This document shows positions 56,486 through 63,171 of a stretch of DNA of 63,171 bases, piece after piece. Origin of the DNA: Desulfocapsaceae bacterium. Its GTDB lineage: Bacteria > Desulfobacterota > Desulfobulbia > Desulfobulbales > Desulfocapsaceae. Positions within the stretch are counted from its first letter, which is position 1, and the number at the start of each line of letters is the position of its first letter. Below the pieces are notes generated by a model that saw nothing but the letters and a program-made list of their open reading frames with translations, was not told where the DNA came from and made no database searches. A program made the translations under genes and the position numbers. Where the stretch lies: NCBI GenBank assembly GCA_031292275.1, contig JARLHL010000005.1, positions 1 to 63,171 on the forward strand, written 5' to 3'.

Positions 56486-57238
56486 ATGAAATGCCCTCAA
56501 TGTAAGCATATTCAGCAAGGAACTGTTGAATGCGAATCCTGTGGAATCATCTTTACCCGATATTATAAGCATCTTGTTAAAGTGAAATTTAATCAAGCAG
56601 TTCAGAAATATCATGCTCAGGAATTTGACGCAGCTCTTAAGATTTTCAATGCCATTGTTGGTGTTAAGATTCCTAAGGACAAAGAAATAGTTAGGGAATG
56701 TAGGGATTATATCTCATTAATTAATGGTAACTTAGCGCAAAAGACACATGGATTGGGGAATCAATCACTTTCGGAGATTCAGAATACAAGTCAGGAAACA
56801 GGTGCTCAAGCAGACATTGATCTAAGCATCCAGGAACCAACAGTGATGGATTTCAAGGATTCGTTTCTACATTCCCAAGTAAATCTTCATGGGATGAATA
56901 AGAAGTTTAAATACCTTGATATTACAATTCGTTTTATGGCTTTTATATCTCTTATTCCATTATTTTGGGCGGCACTGATACTTAGTGCGATGACCTCAGG
57001 TGGACCAAAGACAGAAATATTCAGAGGACACACGATCTTAAGCATCGCAGGTATATTAATATTTTTGATTTTATTCTCAATTCTAAAGCCAGAAATACTT
57101 TCAGTACCATTTTCCAGATTTGGACAAATCAGACATGCAATTGGACGAGCACCTGCGTATATTTATGCACCAATTGGGTTATATTTGGGCATAAGAATTA
57201 TTATTGAACCTATATATTACCATATAATGAGCCAGTGA
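56486..57238 (+). CDS. Membrane protein with N-terminal zinc ribbon
   Basis: A 250-residue protein. MKCPQCKHIQQGTVECESCG at the N-terminus gives a four-cysteine zinc ribbon. Residues about 35-70 look like a short helical repeat. Three or so TM helices occupy the C-terminal half (FMAFISLIPLFWAALILSAM, TILSIAGILIFLILFSIL). It probably forms an operon with the propeller gene. I do not recognise the family. Confidence 0.6.
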   Translation: MKCPQCKHIQQGTVECESCGIIFTRYYKHLVKVKFNQAVQKYHAQEFDAALKIFNAIVGVKIPKDKEIVRECRDYISLINGNLAQKTHGLGNQSLSEIQNTSQETGAQADIDLSIQEPTVMDFKDSFLHSQVNLHGMNKKFKYLDITIRFMAFISLIPLFWAALILSAMTSGGPKTEIFRGHTILSIAGILIFLILFSILKPEILSVPFSRFGQIRHAIGRAPAYIYAPIGLYLGIRIIIEPIYYHIMSQ

Positions 57239-57372
57239 TTTAAGTGTTAATTCAAATACTTTTTGTTTTTATAGTGCTCTGAATATTCTTTGCAACTACT
57301 GATCCTCAGGCTTGAAGCGATGATGCAACTCCATCTTTTTTTTATGGATAGTGACGGTTCATTCCTGATATA

Positions 57373-57831
57373 TTGAGGCCGCGAAAACGGATGATTTTTA
57401 TAGTCATAATATATGGAAGCATCCTAATTGGAGGCATTGCATTACTCGCCGTAATAATCTATTTCTTTAAGAAATATTGGCGCAGGGTTTTTTTGAGTCG
57501 TGACTTGCTTGTCCCTTTTTTTATCTCGCTCATCATTTTGCCACCTCTCATTGGAATAATTGCTTGGCCGTTTATTTCCCTGTTATCATTTATGGCATTC
57601 GACGCTCCAGGATCGGATAGCAGTCCCTTTACTGTTGGACTTGTTTTATCAATCCTTATGTATCCATTGCCAACTCTCGCCGGCGCATGGTTTACATATC
57701 AGGACATCAAGAAGAGAGACTTTTCTCACTGTTTTTTAACAGTATTTCTTACATATTGCGGGTTATTTGCCATCATTATTTTGATCGAGGCGATCAAAAT
57801 TTTTTGTGGAAATAGTTTTGCATGTAGGTAA
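57373..57831 (+). CDS. Small membrane protein, unknown
   Basis: A 152-residue protein with about four hydrophobic segments (IFIVIIYGSILIGGIALLAV, FISLIILPPLIGIIAWPFIS, LVLSILMYPLPTLAGAWFTY, FLTYCGLFAIIILIEAIKIF). No motif is recognised. Its plus-strand position after two other membrane or exported proteins suggests a linked cargo set. Confidence 0.5.
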   Translation: MRPRKRMIFIVIIYGSILIGGIALLAVIIYFFKKYWRRVFLSRDLLVPFFISLIILPPLIGIIAWPFISLLSFMAFDAPGSDSSPFTVGLVLSILMYPLPTLAGAWFTYQDIKKRDFSHCFLTVFLTYCGLFAIIILIEAIKIFCGNSFACR

Positions 57832-58083
57832 CGTATTAGGTTCAATCCAAGAATCTACAATAACTCATATGGGGGAAGGGGGACGTTCACGTCGAATATT
57901 GTCAGGCAATACTTACGTATACTCCATGAGCACCTTTACATCAAAGGATTGAAGGCAATGTTGAGGTGTTTCCTGATTTCCTTGATAGTAAGTATTGGGA
58001 TATCTTTTTATAATCTCTCTTTGAAAAGCCATATACAAGAGGTATGCTTATACGGTTTTTATCTCTATTTTTTTCCTTAAAAT

Positions 58084-59109
58084 TCAAATGCTTTTTTGAG
58101 GACTCCGTCCCCCTGTACTGACAAGGCCTGGGAGCTCACTTCTGATGGCCTTCATAAAGGCCTCGGGAAGAGTTAATTCTTTACTATCGAAGATTTCTTG
58201 AAGTGTACCTTTCATGTCCGGTTGTCGTTCAACCTCGGCAAGAAAAGCTGACTGAATGTCTGGCCGAGTGTATTTGTTGGCTGTGGCTCTCTGTTTAAGA
58301 CGTTCAATAAGTGGCAAGGCGACGCGGGCAACAACAAAAGCTTCTCGTACAGTTACAACCGCTTTACCTACGCGAGCTCCAAAGGTTTTCATCTGAACTT
58401 TTAATTCATTGTTTTCCCGCTGCAATGCATCGTTTTTTTCCATTTCAGTCTTGAGTGCGCAGGTGAGTGCCACTACTTCCTGATTTTTGGCTTCAAGCTG
58501 TGTTTTGTCTGCCAGGCAGGACTGCTGAAATTGCTCTTCAATGACATGCTGATAATCATCAGCATTCAGACAAAGCGTCCGCTTACCAATGTTTTGGGAA
58601 TAAACAGAAGATGAGGTCAAATTTCCCCTTGAAAATGGATAAAGCTTTGCCTTTATATTCTGGATTTCATCTCCAAGAATTTCAGTTGTGGCAATAAAGA
58701 CGGGTAGTTTGTACTTCTTTACAAACTGCATCTGATCTGCTGGACGGAGAACACCAATTTTTCGTAAAGCATTTGAGAATTCAACGGCACGAGGCAAGAT
58801 AACGTGTTGTACAAAATCGAAGTTCGCAACCTTCAACATGATTTTATGAGTTATCGCGACAAGAATTCCCATCACAAAAATAATAATGACTGCATCACTC
58901 AGATCAGTGTTCTTGACGAATTGTACGACCTGCAAAAATACATCGTTTGTTATGCCATTAGATGCCAATTGTCGATCAGCTTTAGCGATGTATACTGCTT
59001 TAATCAATATGCTGATAATGTAAGTATTCCCTGTCATGCACAGCAAATAAGCAAAAAAGGCAAAAAAATATTGCAGGAAACCTCGTTGAAGCATGTTCAT
59101 TTTCTTCAT
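58084..59109 (-). CDS. Membrane-anchored coiled-coil protein, unknown
   Basis: A 341-residue protein. Two hydrophobic stretches lie near residues 12-40 and 70-92 (FLQYFFAFFAYLLCMTGNTY, DAVIIIFVMGILVAITHKIM). Then comes a soluble domain and a heptad-rich coiled coil at about 195-240 (KTQLEAKNQEVVALTCALKT). No enzyme motif was seen. It is transcribed toward the plus-strand cargo genes from the opposite side. Family not recognised. Confidence 0.55.
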   Translation of the reverse strand: MKKMNMLQRGFLQYFFAFFAYLLCMTGNTYIISILIKAVYIAKADRQLASNGITNDVFLQVVQFVKNTDLSDAVIIIFVMGILVAITHKIMLKVANFDFVQHVILPRAVEFSNALRKIGVLRPADQMQFVKKYKLPVFIATTEILGDEIQNIKAKLYPFSRGNLTSSSVYSQNIGKRTLCLNADDYQHVIEEQFQQSCLADKTQLEAKNQEVVALTCALKTEMEKNDALQRENNELKVQMKTFGARVGKAVVTVREAFVVARVALPLIERLKQRATANKYTRPDIQSAFLAEVERQPDMKGTLQEIFDSKELTLPEAFMKAIRSELPGLVSTGGRSPQKSI

Positions 59110-59274
59110 ATTTTCTGCTGTTGCGTTATTGTTTCGATTTTATAGATATTTCGATACGAGATTGTATTGTGTTACTCACCGCCACCTAACTTTCTAGTGC
59201 AATAATAAAAATGGCAGAAAAATTCCAGGAATTTCAACAAATCCTGATCAAAAATTGGAGATAATCATTTTTTT

Positions 59275-60411
59275 CTATTTTCCAACAAGAATATTTGCAG
59301 CAGCATTACTAGCGGCAGTGAGCGTTGCTGGCAAAAACTGGGCGTATTTTTTTCGTGTAAAGTCTGCATTCTTATGGGTGAGCAAGTCGGCAATAATATT
59401 CATGCTGAATTTGCCGCTATTGGCAAGAGTAACTGCAAAATGATGACGAAGGCCATGGAAAGGACGAAACTTTGGAGGGAGTCCAGCTTCTTTCTTAAAA
59501 CGGTCCACAGCGGAACAATCTTTACGGATTTGTCCGTTCCGGCCGGGAAAGAGATAGGGACTATCAGGATATTTTTCATTTCTCCACGCCATTTCTTCCC
59601 GGATTATTTCTTCTGACAACACACTCAAACCGATGGACATGGATTTCTTGCCTTTCGGACCACGGATACGGAGTAATTTCATTTCAAAATCCACATCACT
59701 GTCCTCCAACTTAAAAATTTCTCCTCTCCTCATCCCGGTGAAAAAAGCAAGCATCAGCATATTGCCCACATCACGGGCGGGCCAGAGCCGCGCAGTTTCT
59801 AGAAAACTGTTCACCTCTTCTATGGTCAAATATTCGATCACCTCATTATCTTTGACAGGCATGTCGATCCGAAAGGACAATTCTGGGCAACGGTTGGTCT
59901 TATAGCCGAAATTTATAATTCGACGCATAAGCTCCAGGACGTTCCACACTGTGGCAGGCTTTCGCTCATTGAGCTGCTTTTGAAGATCCTCCACCACCTG
60001 AGGAGTGATTTCAGAAATATGAAGACCATCTAACACGGGAGCGAGATGCTTTTCATAACGATTTCTGTCCGTGACAATGCCTTTGAGAGTGGCACCTTTG
60101 ATATCAAAATAATCAGTTGCCACTTCATGAAAAGACTTATCCCTTTGCAGCCTCTCCTGGCGGATTTCCTTGTGAGTTTTGACCTGTTCGCCGTGCCGCA
60201 CAGTCTTGACCCGTTCAGCCCGGATTTCTGCTGCAACAGGTGCACTGTATCCTTCCGAAAGCTTGCCGATTTTTTCCCATACAAGACGCCTGCCCAGTCG
60301 GAAATTGATATAGAAACACAAATCTTGTCTGCCCTTGAAAAGCTCGTCGAGCTCATAGACGTAGACTCCCGTCCATTTATTCGGATGATACCGTATCTTT
60401 TTTTTGACCAT
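59275..60411 (-). CDS. int: Tyrosine integrase of the element
   Basis: A 378-residue site-specific recombinase. The catalytic set is complete: Arg in TGMRRGEIFKL, Lys in RGPKGKK, HxxR in HGLRHHFAVTL, a second His in LLTHKNADFT and the nucleophile Tyr in RKKYAQF. N-terminal arm-binding (AP2-like) and core-binding (SAM-like) domains precede it. It lies 240 bp from the right-hand repeat, the usual place for an integrase targeting a tRNA gene, and should recombine the 51-bp cores. Confidence 0.94.
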   Translation of the reverse strand: MVKKKIRYHPNKWTGVYVYELDELFKGRQDLCFYINFRLGRRLVWEKIGKLSEGYSAPVAAEIRAERVKTVRHGEQVKTHKEIRQERLQRDKSFHEVATDYFDIKGATLKGIVTDRNRYEKHLAPVLDGLHISEITPQVVEDLQKQLNERKPATVWNVLELMRRIINFGYKTNRCPELSFRIDMPVKDNEVIEYLTIEEVNSFLETARLWPARDVGNMLMLAFFTGMRRGEIFKLEDSDVDFEMKLLRIRGPKGKKSMSIGLSVLSEEIIREEMAWRNEKYPDSPYLFPGRNGQIRKDCSAVDRFKKEAGLPPKFRPFHGLRHHFAVTLANSGKFSMNIIADLLTHKNADFTRKKYAQFLPATLTAASNAAANILVGK

Positions 60412-60511
60412 ATTGCCCCCTAAACAACTCCAGGCCTATAAAATCGGCTAATAAAAATTGTTTTACTGAGTCTAACTAGCCTTTATCGGGTGAAAAATCA
60501 GTCATATTTTT

Positions 60512-60529
60512 CTAACCTATTTCTAACCA
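60512..60529 (+). repeat. CTAACC-type repeat, copy 2 (inside right end)
   Basis: Identical over 18 bp to the copy at 44594-44611. It lies between the integrase start and the right attachment core, as expected for an arm site. Confidence 0.6.
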
Positions 60530-60651
60530 CAATGTCAATATTGAAACAAATGTATCGGGTAAAATAAAAGTTGAATCGTTTATATCTTGTTGATATATTA
60601 GCTTAATAAAGTTATATAAAAGTTAGAAAAACAAGGTAAAACGGCGTTAAT

Positions 60652-60702
60652 TCGGGCTCATAACCCGAAGGTCGCTGGTTCAAATCCGGCCCCCGCTACC
60701 AA
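60652..60702 (+). repeat. attR-type direct repeat (51 bp)
   Basis: Perfect copy of tRNA-fMet from the anticodon stem to CCA plus A. The 5' half of the tRNA is missing, so this is an attachment remnant, not a second tRNA gene. Confidence 0.93.
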
Positions 60703-60710
60703 CAAATTCA

Positions 60711-60745
60711 AAGGCTTAGGTCGTCTCGACTTAAGCCTTTTTTGT
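60711..60745 (+). terminator. Terminator hairpin outside the right end
   Basis: AAGGCTTAxGTCG pairs with CGACTTAAGCCTT and is followed by a T-run. It has the same distance to the attachment core as the hairpin at 44554-44586 but a different sequence. Confidence 0.8.
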
Positions 60746-60750
60746 TTTTC

Positions 60751-60768
60751 CTAACCTATTCCTAACCA
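60751..60768 (+). repeat. CTAACC-type repeat, copy 3 (outside right end)
   Basis: Differs by one base from copies 1 and 2. It lies 48 bp after the right core, the same layout as copy 1 relative to the left core, but outside the element. Confidence 0.6.
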
Positions 60769-61018
60769 GGACCAATTTATTTATAAAAAAAGGGTATAGC
60801 GTGTCGGAAGGTTTGAAAGTAATTTCACAGCAACATCCCACCGTTTAATTCACCCCTGTCAGAGAGATTAGATTTTGAATTTATGCTCTACCTTATGGCA
60901 GGGATAAATCAATTTTCATAGAACGTCATGAAGAATAAAATCAAGAAACTTTTTCGGTGATTTAAATCAATTAATGTATTAGCTTCTACGAAAAGTAAAT
61001 TGAATCTTCTGGTGACAT

Positions 61019-61903
61019 ATGAATTCTGAAATTTTACCACGATTTCATCGACAACGTTTTTTGCTGCAATTTATTGAGCTGGCGGGTAACCGTTTGTCGA
61101 AAATCGATCTACAAAAACTCCTTTTTCTAGCTCATCAAGAAAGAAATTTCCGATATTTCGATTTTGTACCGTACCACTTCGGATGTTATTCATTCCAAGT
61201 TGCATCTGACCTGGAAACCCTTGATCAAGATGGTTGGGTCAAGGTGATGAAAAACGAGGTTCTCCTCCTGAAAACCTTTAAAGGAAAAGATCCTATCTCA
61301 AATACTGACAGAAATGAAACACAACGGTTTTTGAGTAGCCATATGGGACTTCGTGGTGAATCATTATTGAGATATGTCTATGAACGCTTTCCGTATTATG
61401 CTAGAAACAGCAGAATGGCGCATCGTTTCTTAAAAGGTGTTAACCTTGGTTCAGGTACGACTGATGACGATACTTTGTTGTATACCATTGGTTATGAAGG
61501 ACTTACATTTGAAGCTTATTTGAACAAGTTAATACAGCACAAAGTGCAGGTGCTTTGTGATGTCCGCCAGAACCCTTTGAGTAGGAAGTTCGGGTTTTCA
61601 AAATCCGCACTATCACGGATTTTACCAAAGTTCAATATTTCCTATCTCCATATCCCAGAACTCGGCATAGTATCTGAGAAGCGAAAATCCCTTACTACCA
61701 GGATGGATTTTTCCAGGCTATTTAATGAATATAGTCAGCAATTACCGCAAAAAGAAAGATATATATTCGCATTAGACAATTTAATTAAAGAGGGGAAGAG
61801 AGTAGCGCTGACCTGCTTTGAACACGAACCGAGTTCCTGCCACCGTAGTTATCTCAGCAATTATCTTTGTGAACAGCATACTGTTCCTGTCGAACATCTA
61901 TGA
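61019..61903 (+). CDS. DUF488 protein with Panacea-like N-terminal domain
   Basis: A 294-residue protein. Residues about 10-75 (FIELAGNRLSKIDLQKLLFL, VPYHFGCYSFQVASDLETL) resemble the SocA/Panacea antitoxin-type domain. Residues about 150-290 are DUF488: YTIGYEGLTFEAYLNKLI, CDVRQNPLSRKFGFSKSAL, and a late CFEHEPSSCHRSYL Cys/His motif. DUF488 proteins often lie in defence or mobile regions; their activity is not established. The stop overlaps the start of the next gene by 4 bp. AT-rich, like the island to its left. Confidence 0.78.
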   Translation: MNSEILPRFHRQRFLLQFIELAGNRLSKIDLQKLLFLAHQERNFRYFDFVPYHFGCYSFQVASDLETLDQDGWVKVMKNEVLLLKTFKGKDPISNTDRNETQRFLSSHMGLRGESLLRYVYERFPYYARNSRMAHRFLKGVNLGSGTTDDDTLLYTIGYEGLTFEAYLNKLIQHKVQVLCDVRQNPLSRKFGFSKSALSRILPKFNISYLHIPELGIVSEKRKSLTTRMDFSRLFNEYSQQLPQKERYIFALDNLIKEGKRVALTCFEHEPSSCHRSYLSNYLCEQHTVPVEHL

Positions 61904-62730
61904 CACAAATCAGGAAAGTTTTTATTACAGTCAAAACCTACCCTACAATTTCTAAAAAATACGATGAACTTGTCTGTACTGCTGGAATTTTGGACGATGG
62001 GTCTTGGGTTCGGATATATCCATTACCATTCAGAAAGCTCGATTACGAAAAACGATATAAAAAATATCAATGGATTGAATTGCCTTTAAAAAGGAACTAT
62101 TCCGATGTCCGCCCTGAGAGTTATCAAATAGAAAATCTTAGTAAGATCAGTCTAGTTGACGAACCAGTTGGTACTGGTAATTGCTGGCATAAAAGAAAAC
62201 AAATCATTTTTTCGAAAAACCAAATTTACAACGACCTCAGTCAACTGATTAACAAGGCCCATGAAAACCATCTATCATTGGCAATTTTCAAACCTGCTCA
62301 ATTGATAGCGTTTGACGTCGAATCGACTGACCGCGAATGGAGTAAAGAAAAACTACGAATCTTGGAGCAAAAAGCAAAGCAACTTTCACTTTTCCAAACA
62401 GCAGAGGAGGTGAAAAAAGAATTCATGGTAGTTGATAAATTGCCATATAAATTCTATTACCGTTTTCTGGATTCACAAAAAAAAGAAAGCCGATTAATGA
62501 TTGAGGACTGGGAAATAGGCGCTCTTTATTTTAATTGTCTAAAAAATTCTAATGGTGTCGAGGAGATAGCCCTATCCAAGGTACGCGAAAAATATTGGGA
62601 CAAATTCAGTAAAACAGATCTTCACTTTTTTCTAGGGACAACCAAACAATTCCATGGTTGGGCTAAAAATCCTTTTGTAATTATTGGTGTTTTTCCACCT
62701 CCCAAGCAGAAGCAACTCTCACTTTTTTAA
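61900..62730 (+). CDS. DUF488-partner protein with two clamp-binding motifs
   Basis: A 276-residue soluble protein starting at an ATGA overlap with the DUF488 gene. I do not recognise the enzymatic family. The N-terminal half is beta-rich (KVFITVKTYPTISKKYDELV, CTAGILDDGSWVRIYPLPFR). The pentapeptide QLSLF occurs twice, at residues 161-165 and as the very last five residues. QL(S/D)LF is the consensus by which many proteins dock on the DNA polymerase III beta clamp. The partner role with DUF488 is inferred from coupling. Confidence 0.65.
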   Translation: MTQIRKVFITVKTYPTISKKYDELVCTAGILDDGSWVRIYPLPFRKLDYEKRYKKYQWIELPLKRNYSDVRPESYQIENLSKISLVDEPVGTGNCWHKRKQIIFSKNQIYNDLSQLINKAHENHLSLAIFKPAQLIAFDVESTDREWSKEKLRILEQKAKQLSLFQTAEEVKKEFMVVDKLPYKFYYRFLDSQKKESRLMIEDWEIGALYFNCLKNSNGVEEIALSKVREKYWDKFSKTDLHFFLGTTKQFHGWAKNPFVIIGVFPPPKQKQLSLF

Positions 62731-63171
62731 TCCACTTGGAACTTGTTTCCAGATTTTTTCCATTCGAAAAAATTTTATGCCACTCTATATCATAAAATGA
62801 CATATCGGACGGGGAGAACCAAGTTTGGCTGTTTTCGGAGTGGCGCCACTTTTATTCAGGCAACGCAACACAAGACTATGTTTATTTTATTTTGTAAGGA
62901 CGTCCCCTATTTGACACAATCTTTTCAACTGGCTGAAGAAGCATAAAATTGAGTATCTTTAATATCTCTCGGTTTCGATGATCTTTTTCGTTAGGAGAAA
63001 ATTATGGATAGCTGCAAGAATGGCCCTAACTAGAGTCTCCTCAAAAAACGACTACTCCAAAAGCATGCTCATTGCTGGAAATCTGAGCATACCATGAAGA
63101 ATAGCGGCAATTCGAGTAAAGCAGATATGAAACAAGAAGAGACACACATTTCTTCCCCGAGAAAGGAGCTC
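62731..63171. other. Terminal stretch, nothing recognised
   Basis: About 440 AT-rich bases to the window end. No supported gene or RNA gene is visible. A gene could start beyond the edge. Confidence 0.5.

Noticed and set aside
60652-60702. Second tRNA-Met gene
   Set aside because: Only the anticodon stem-loop and 3' half are present; the D arm and 5' acceptor strand are missing. It is an attachment repeat.

Overview
The window looks like a chromosome segment of a sulfate-reducing Desulfobacterota bacterium, probably of the Desulfobulbales type. Supporting signs are a canonical DsrC with both C-terminal cysteines, an Hdr/Mvh-type hydrogenase-heterodisulfide reductase operon, a fused CobA-HemD, many two-component and c-di-GMP proteins, and moderately GC-rich housekeeping genes. 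The taxonomic call is inferred from gene content; there is no rRNA in the window.

Layout. 1-12.7 kb holds signalling and envelope genes: the tail of a histidine kinase and a LuxR-type regulator, a second response regulator with a Cys-rich tail, a GH13 glucosidase, a papain-like protein, an L,D-transpeptidase, an SprA-related protein, an AhpD-like protein divergent from a MetR-like LysR regulator, and two proteins sharing one periplasmic sensor domain. 12.8-21.1 kb (minus strand) is one operon: hydrogenase maturation protease, an HTH-fused HdrCB-like protein, a double-length HdrA, MvhD, MvhG and a NiFe hydrogenase large subunit whose apparent stop is an in-frame TGA at the catalytic DPC position. 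It is therefore almost certainly a selenoprotein (DPU-x2-C), extending to 13126 with a SECIS-like hairpin just after the TGA. The protease next door would trim its C-terminal peptide.

21.3-44.4 kb is mostly core: galE, a tautomerase, ligA, a diguanylate cyclase, an ABC-F ATPase, dsrC, a PpiD-like chaperone, a catalytically dead serine-recombinase homologue divergent from a very large SNF2 ATPase with a phased palindrome array between them, a bacterial CULT (cereblon-type) protein, cobA-hemD, adk, hom, an ApgM-like proposed homoserine kinase and a thioesterase.

44.5-60.7 kb is a 16.2-kb integrative mobilizable element inserted in the 3' part of the initiator tRNA-fMet gene and bounded by a perfect 51-bp direct repeat. 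It carries a Fic protein, a two-reverse-transcriptase antiphage system of the DRT3 type with a candidate ACACAC-bearing ncRNA, ColE1-like mob genes with two genes nested inside the relaxase, a Rep-like protein with tetrapeptide repeats, an excisionase, a TacA/TacT-type toxin-antitoxin pair, several AT-rich genes of unknown function and a tyrosine integrase. The sequence right of the element repeats the architecture of its left end (terminator hairpin plus a CTAACC-type repeat). This suggests a second, tandemly integrated island, which carries a DUF488 protein and a partner with two beta-clamp-binding pentapeptides.
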